From assembly GCA_963725655.1 (NCBI GenBank), contig CAVRYY010000002.1:806001-870000 (forward strand): DNA of 64,000 nucleotides, given 5' to 3'. A program made the position numbers and the translations under genes. The stretch is from CAVRXT01 sp963725655 (GTDB taxonomy: Bacteria > Acidobacteriota > Terriglobia > Acidiferrales > UBA7541). Below the pieces are notes generated by a model, which saw only the letters and a program-made list of their open reading frames with translations, ran no database searches and was not told the origin of the DNA. The number at the start of each line of letters is the position of its first letter. Position 1 is the stretch's first letter. This document shows, piece after piece, positions 60,495 through 64,000 of the stretch.

Positions 60495-60605
60495 ATGACC
60501 CTTCCTTTCCCAGGCCTCTTCAGGGCCCGGATCAGACGGCGGGGAGTATAACAAAACAACTGTTAACTATATATGTTATAGATGTAAAGATAGGGTATAT
60601 AACTG

Positions 60606-61538
60606 CTAGCCCTGTGGAAATCCGAAGTATCCTGCTACGCGCTTGCGCGCCCAATTCCAGGCGCGGTCTAAATCGGCTGGGTCGACGAATAGGACGTAGG
60701 CGGACAGAACGTCCCATTGGAACATGGGGACGTTGATGGAGTATTCGAGGAACAGGTGGAATAAGACGCCGAGTGACAAGAGGACATAGCGAAATTCCTT
60801 CACCCAGATCAGAACGCCCAGAGAGAATTCCAGAGCCAGAGCGAACCAACTTCCCAGTTTGAGTATGGTGGGACGGAGAAAAAACGACGGCAGCGGGAAG
60901 CGCAATAGTTCGTTGACGTGATAGACATAGTAGAGCGCAGTTCCTTGCACCCACGGCACGCCCTGGATTTTCCAGCAGAACGACGCGAAATACATCATCG
61001 CCAGCTCGAACTGGATCATGCGTTGCGCCCACGGCGCGCGCGGCTGCAAAGCAGGGTCTTGCTTGCCGCGCCGTATGCGAATGAGGCGATCGACGGAGAA
61101 GACGGCTCCGGCGGGCGCGAACATCAGGAAGAAGCCAGCGACTCGCAGGAACGTATCGCCGCCATTGTTGATGTATAGATTTCTTTGGTGAATGGAAGCC
61201 AGGCAAACAAACACGATCACGCTGTTGATGCGGGTGAACAGGCCGACGGCCAGAAGAACGGCCGAGCCCAGGAATACCCAAAACAGCGCCTCGATCCAGC
61301 CGTTGGTCTGCGGAAGGATTTCGAATAGGTCCAGCCGCATGCCCGGCTCGAGTTTATGCAAAGCAGACAGACTCATCCAGGCATGGGGGCCATACCAAGT
61401 AAGCCAGTCGGGCCGCAGCAATATGAGAGTAGCGACGACGACGGTGCCATAGAAGGCGCGGAACAGGCCAATCGGGACGGGCGATTGCGGCGCGAAGAAG
61501 AATTCATTCCACGCGTCGACCAGGGACCGAAGCCTCAC
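60606..61538 (-). CDS. HTTM-domain membrane protein (VKGC-like)
   Basis: 310 residues from GTG 61538, which overlaps the preceding stop (GTGA); longer frames run into the upstream gene. About 8 membrane segments. SPVPIGLFRAFYGTVV and SIHQRNLYINNGGDTFLRVA match the HTTM family, related to the membrane part of vitamin-K-dependent gamma-glutamyl carboxylase. The last third (YINVPMFQWDVLSAYVLFVD-type) is typical too. Whether it carboxylates, or uses a quinone, is unknown. Coupled to the next gene, which is a common HTTM partner. Confidence 0.82.
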   Translation of the reverse strand: MRLRSLVDAWNEFFFAPQSPVPIGLFRAFYGTVVVATLILLRPDWLTWYGPHAWMSLSALHKLEPGMRLDLFEILPQTNGWIEALFWVFLGSAVLLAVGLFTRINSVIVFVCLASIHQRNLYINNGGDTFLRVAGFFLMFAPAGAVFSVDRLIRIRRGKQDPALQPRAPWAQRMIQFELAMMYFASFCWKIQGVPWVQGTALYYVYHVNELLRFPLPSFFLRPTILKLGSWFALALEFSLGVLIWVKEFRYVLLSLGVLFHLFLEYSINVPMFQWDVLSAYVLFVDPADLDRAWNWARKRVAGYFGFPQG

Positions 61539-62122
61539 TGCAAATCCCCGGGCCCCACGTTGTAGTTGTAGAAAACATCCACGTTCCAGGGGCCGTGATC
61601 GGAGGACGTGCTGCCGGTGGGGGGGATTATGTCCGACCAGCGCAGGACCAGCATGACCTTCTGCGCGGGATTGGAGCGGTCGGTATTCAGGCGGGCGATG
61701 TAGCGCGCCGCATCGGGCCATAGGACGGCGTCGTCGCGGTTCTGCAAATTTTCCTCATACTTGCGGTAGCGCTCCTTGAAATAGCGGTTCGTGAAGCTGA
61801 GCATCTCCATTCTGGGGAACGGCCACAACTGGCTCGATCCGTCTTTGTAGATGACGATGGCCTCGAGGTAGGCGTTGGCCGACGGGGGCTTGGGCGAAAA
61901 CATATCCCAGGATTGGAACACTCCGGACCAAACCATGTATGGGCGGATTCGTTCTTTGAACCCCAGGATCAGCGGGCTGGTGGTAGGAATGCACCAGCAG
62001 GAGATAGCGACAATGTGAAAAATGAGGAAAATGTTGATGGCGGCGCGTTGCAGGCTTCGGGACCAGCGGCCTTGCTGAGGCTGGTTGCTGGTCGCGTCAG
62101 ATACTTGAGTGTGAGACGGCAT
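61535..62122 (-). CDS. Membrane-anchored partner of the HTTM protein
   Basis: 195 residues from ATG 62122, chosen because homologous partners begin here; the frame stays open to 62302. One membrane helix (INIFLIFHIVAISCWCI) then a soluble domain (WSGVFQSWDMFSPKPPSANA, YLEAIVIYKDGSSQLWPFPR...) of the DUF5819-like kind. The stop overlaps the HTTM start. Function unknown; probably periplasmic subunit of the same complex. Confidence 0.7.
   Translation of the reverse strand: MPSHTQVSDATSNQPQQGRWSRSLQRAAINIFLIFHIVAISCWCIPTTSPLILGFKERIRPYMVWSGVFQSWDMFSPKPPSANAYLEAIVIYKDGSSQLWPFPRMEMLSFTNRYFKERYRKYEENLQNRDDAVLWPDAARYIARLNTDRSNPAQKVMLVLRWSDIIPPTGSTSSDHGPWNVDVFYNYNVGPGDLQ
62100..62113. promoter_or_regulatory. 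Operator-like repeat GATACTTRAGTRTG, copy 1
   Basis: GATACTTGAGTGTG at 62100-62113, just inside the 5' end of the HTTM-partner gene. Related to the two copies at 62203 and 62243, which flank a promoter. Confidence 0.5.
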
Positions 62123-62202
62123 CGATCCACAACAGTAAGCCAACTGAGGCGGGAACCGAAAGGAAAACTTGAGCCCTGGCGGGGGGCGGAAGGGGCGCGG
62201 CA

Positions 62203-62216
62203 GATACTTAAGTATG
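62203..62216. promoter_or_regulatory. Operator-like repeat, copy 2
   Basis: GATACTTAAGTATG, containing the perfect palindrome ATACTTAAGTAT, four bases before the -35 of the SRPBCC promoter. Confidence 0.55.
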
Positions 62217-62219
62217 CGC

Positions 62220-62248
62220 TTGACAATTATCCAGGCGGCATGGATACT
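62220..62248 (+). promoter_or_regulatory. Promoter of the SRPBCC-ArsR operon
   Basis: Consensus TTGACA (62220-62225), 17 nt, GATACT (62243-62248). The -10 lies inside operator copy 3, and copy 2 abuts the -35, so binding would block RNA polymerase. Confidence 0.65.
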
Positions 62249-62256
62249 TAAGCGTA
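62243..62256. promoter_or_regulatory. Operator-like repeat, copy 3, overlapping the -10
   Basis: GATACTTAAGCGTA, followed by CGCT, so that AGCGTACGCT is also palindromic. Most likely bound by the ArsR-family protein encoded at 62816. Confidence 0.6.
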
Positions 62257-62327
62257 CGCTAAACTGAGTGAGGTGGATGATCTGCGGTCCAAGCCGACGC
62301 AAGACGCCACTTTAAGGAGAGAAAGAG

Positions 62328-62786
62328 ATGAAAGAACGATCCGTTATTCACAGCACCTTCGTTGTCGAACGCAGCTATCCGGCCACGCCCGAACGGGTAT
62401 TCGCTGCTTTCTCCGATCCGGCCAAGAAACGGCGCTGGTTTGCGCCGGATCCAGCAACCACGACCGAAGAATTCGAAATGGACTTTCGAGTGGGAGGCAA
62501 AGAGCGGAAGCGCTTTTCGGTTAACGCCGGGATGGGGTGCACCAGCGACACCGTTTACCAGGACATCCAGCCCAATCGCCGCATTGTATTTGCGTATACC
62601 ATGGCGGTTGGCGATCAGCGCATCTCGTCGTCGCAGGGCACAGTAGAATTTTTTCCCACGGAGAAGGGAACCGACCTGATCTTCACCGAACAGGGCGCAT
62701 TCTTTGAGGGCGCGGACGGTCCGGAAATCCGGGAAAAGGGATGGCGCCACCTGTTCGAGCAAATGGCCATCGAGCTGGGACGCTAG
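62328..62786 (+). CDS. SRPBCC (AHSA1/START-like) domain protein
   Basis: 152 residues. The AHSA1-type fold: FVVERSYPATPERVFAAFSD, KKRRWFAPDP, FRVGGKERKRFS, VFAYTMAVGDQRISSSQGTV and GADGPEIREKGWRHLFEQMA. These proteins have a hydrophobic ligand cavity; their ligand is generally unknown. AAGGAGAGAAAGAG precedes the ATG. The next gene encodes an ArsR regulator 29 nt downstream, a very common pair. Confidence 0.9.
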   Translation: MKERSVIHSTFVVERSYPATPERVFAAFSDPAKKRRWFAPDPATTTEEFEMDFRVGGKERKRFSVNAGMGCTSDTVYQDIQPNRRIVFAYTMAVGDQRISSSQGTVEFFPTEKGTDLIFTEQGAFFEGADGPEIREKGWRHLFEQMAIELGR

Positions 62787-62815
62787 TTTGCGGATCAACG
62801 GGAAAGGGAGGGTGA

Positions 62816-63148
62816 ATGCTTAGCCAAAGAGCCAACGTAAATCGCGTTTTCCACGCCCTCGGCGATCCCACTCGCCGGGCGATCGTCGAGAAACTGAGCG
62901 AAGGCCCGATTTCCGTGTCGCGGCTGGCAAAGCCTCTCGACGTGACGCTGGCGGCAGTCGTGCAACACCTGCAGGTATTGGAAAAAAGCGGGCTGGTGCG
63001 TACCGAAAAGGTTGGGAGGGTGCGCACCTGCCAGATCGAACCGAGAGGGTTAACGGTGGCAGAGCGATGGATCGACGATCGCCGTTCACTGTGGGAAAAG
63101 CGGTTCGATCGCCTGGGCGATTTGCTGGCCGAGCCGGACGAAAAATGA
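62816..63148 (+). CDS. ArsR-family winged-helix transcriptional regulator
   Basis: 110 residues. HTH of the ArsR type: HALGDPTRRAIVEKLSEGPI, VSRLAKPLDVTLAAVVQHLQVLEKSGLV with the recognition helix, then the wing RTEKVGRVRTCQIE. No Cys metal-site motif (ELCVCDL) is present, so it does not look like a metal sensor. It probably controls the SRPBCC operon through the repeats at 62203-62256 and responds to a ligand of the SRPBCC partner. GGGAGGG precedes the ATG. Confidence 0.92.
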   Translation: MLSQRANVNRVFHALGDPTRRAIVEKLSEGPISVSRLAKPLDVTLAAVVQHLQVLEKSGLVRTEKVGRVRTCQIEPRGLTVAERWIDDRRSLWEKRFDRLGDLLAEPDEK

Positions 63149-63173
63149 ACTGGAGGAATTTGCCGCCGAGTAT

Positions 63174-63200
63174 GTGGCTGGGCGACTAAGGCCCAGCCAC
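63174..63200. terminator. Perfect 10-bp hairpin between convergent ArsR and glutamine synthetase genes
   Basis: GTGGCTGGGC (63174-63183) and GCCCAGCCAC (63191-63200) with a 7-nt loop. No T-run on either strand, but the position between the ends of two convergent genes fits a bidirectional terminator. Confidence 0.5.
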
Positions 63201-63243
63201 TGCTGGTGGCTAAGAACTGTGAGGCGGGTGCGAACGGATCGCT

Positions 63244-64000
63244 CTAGAAGAGATTCCAGAGGAACTGGTTGTAGACCTCGTGGTGATACTGCACTTCGGG
63301 CGCTTTTACGAAGGTGCCCAGGGAGCGCGGGCAACGGTCGGCGGCGGCCTGCTTGAGATCGGCGTAGCGCGCCTTCACGTCCTCGCCCAAAAGCTTCGTG
63401 GTCCACTCGCCGCCACGGAAGAGTTCCAGCGCGGTATAGACGTTGTCCGGAAGGTAGCGCTGGGCCTGGCGGAGATTCTTGATCTTGGAAGTGTCGCCGT
63501 CCATGCCGGATTTGAAGATGGAATAGAGAGCGAGGTACGGATTGGCGTCAGGAGCCACCGAACGGACTTCGACGCGGGAACTTTTCTCGTTGCCGAGAGG
63601 AATGCGGATCATCGATCCACGATCGACGGCCGAAGCTTTGATTTGGTTGGGCGCCTCGAAATGCGGGTCCAGGCGGCGGTAAGCGTTGACGCTGGCGTTC
63701 AGCAACAGGCAAATATCGTTGGCGTGGGTGAGAATCCTATCCACAAAGGACCATCCCGCCTTGCTCAGCTTTTCCTCGCCTTTGGGATCCCAGAAAGTAT
63801 TTTTGCCGCCCTTGCTGATGGAAACGTTGGTGTGCATTCCGTTGCCGTTCACGCCGATCACCGGCTTGGGCAAGAAGCTGGCGGTCAGGCCCATGCGGGT
63901 GGCCACCTGGCGACAGATCAATTTGTACAGCTGGATCTGGTCGGCGGCGGCGACCACTTCGCCATAGCCGTAATTGATTTCAAATTGCGAAGGAGCGACT
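63244..64000 (-). CDS. glnA: Glutamine synthetase, C-terminal part (gene continues beyond the window)
   Basis: The visible 252 residues are the C-terminal catalytic part of a GS type I enzyme. At the window edge the frame reads FEINYGYGEVVAAADQ, then the ATP-site motif NGNGMHTNVSISK, AYRRLDPHFEAPNQIK, ASAVDRGSMIRIPLGNEKSS and VEVRSVAPDANPYLA. The tail YHHEVYNQFLWNLF lacks the adenylylation-loop Tyr motif. These variants (AVDRG in place of RSAS) place it in a GS-like subgroup. It makes glutamine or a gamma-glutamyl compound. The start lies outside the window. Confidence 0.92.
   Translation of the reverse strand, partial: VAPSQFEINYGYGEVVAAADQIQLYKLICRQVATRMGLTASFLPKPVIGVNGNGMHTNVSISKGGKNTFWDPKGEEKLSKAGWSFVDRILTHANDICLLLNASVNAYRRLDPHFEAPNQIKASAVDRGSMIRIPLGNEKSSRVEVRSVAPDANPYLALYSIFKSGMDGDTSKIKNLRQAQRYLPDNVYTALELFRGGEWTTKLLGEDVKARYADLKQAAADRCPRSLGTFVKAPEVQYHHEVYNQFLWNLF

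Overview
The window reads as a chromosomal segment of a soil-type Acidobacteriota bacterium (Terriglobia-like; inferred, not proven). Supporting signs are the pilP-pilQ-pepP-accB-accC-thiE order, serine/threonine kinases with TPR tails, an FG-GAP repeat protein, a carboxypeptidase-regulatory-like/TonB-type outer-membrane protein, several Tat-exported enzymes, high GC and generally GC-rich third codon positions. No plasmid, phage, transposase or CRISPR locus is visible.

Layout. (1) 1-9.8 kb: end of a type IV pilus operon (pilO tail, pilP, pilQ) running almost without gaps into pepP, biotin carboxyl carrier protein, biotin carboxylase, thiE and two APC amino-acid permeases. (2) 10-19 kb: membrane-bound SpoIIE/RsbU-type phosphatase, an SDR, NAD(P)HX repair enzyme, tsaE, fabV and an 840-residue soluble protein with a class III cyclase-like domain. 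(3) 19-27.6 kb: signalling block with an FG-GAP repeat protein that looks C-terminally cut, two divergent Ser/Thr kinases around a 94-aa Cys-rich protein, and a substrate-binding-type protein without a signal peptide. (4) 27.6-28.4 kb: tRNA-Sec (anticodon UCA) followed by a fragment of an FtsX/MacB-type permease. (5) 28.4-45.3 kb: accessory metabolism: TonB-type receptor, secreted RidA plus Tat-exported amine oxidase, ThuA-GlcG fusion, MFS exporter, an operon for an outer-membrane protein, cytochrome c and a di-haem MauG-like lipoprotein preceded by three copies of a 7-1-7 palindrome, a stress trio (DUF892, disordered protein, YtxH), GH127 arabinofuranosidase and a GT39-type mannosyltransferase-like protein. 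(6) 45.6-49.6 kb: KimA-like potassium importer, tRNA-Ser(GGA), RibD-C-type reductase, a frameshifted antitoxin-like remnant and an Asp/Glu-racemase homologue lacking both catalytic Cys/Thr positions. (7) 49.6-57.4 kb: hexuronate catabolism (KDG kinase, KDPG aldolase, RraA-like protein, SDR, mannonate dehydratase, sugar MFS, GH39 glycosidase). (8) 57.4-64 kb: DUF488, Tat-exported aldo/keto reductase, metallophosphoesterase, HTTM membrane protein with partner, an SRPBCC-ArsR pair with a promoter overlapped by repeated operators, and the 3' part of a glutamine synthetase gene.

How genes fit together: the 49.6-57.4 kb block makes a coherent route in which GH39 releases a sugar or uronide outside the cytoplasm, the MFS protein imports it, an SDR and UxuA give 2-keto-3-deoxygluconate, KdgK phosphorylates it and Eda splits it. 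RidA and amine oxidase form another pair: the oxidase makes imines, RidA hydrolyses them. The 36.6-40 kb operon is a periplasmic electron-transfer module under what looks like metal-type or redox-type control. The best candidates for undescribed biology are the large cyclase-like protein, the operator-controlled di-haem operon, the terminator-like hairpin inside the start of pepP, the tRNA-Sec with an odd D-arm, and the catalytically altered racemase homologue. None is proven here.
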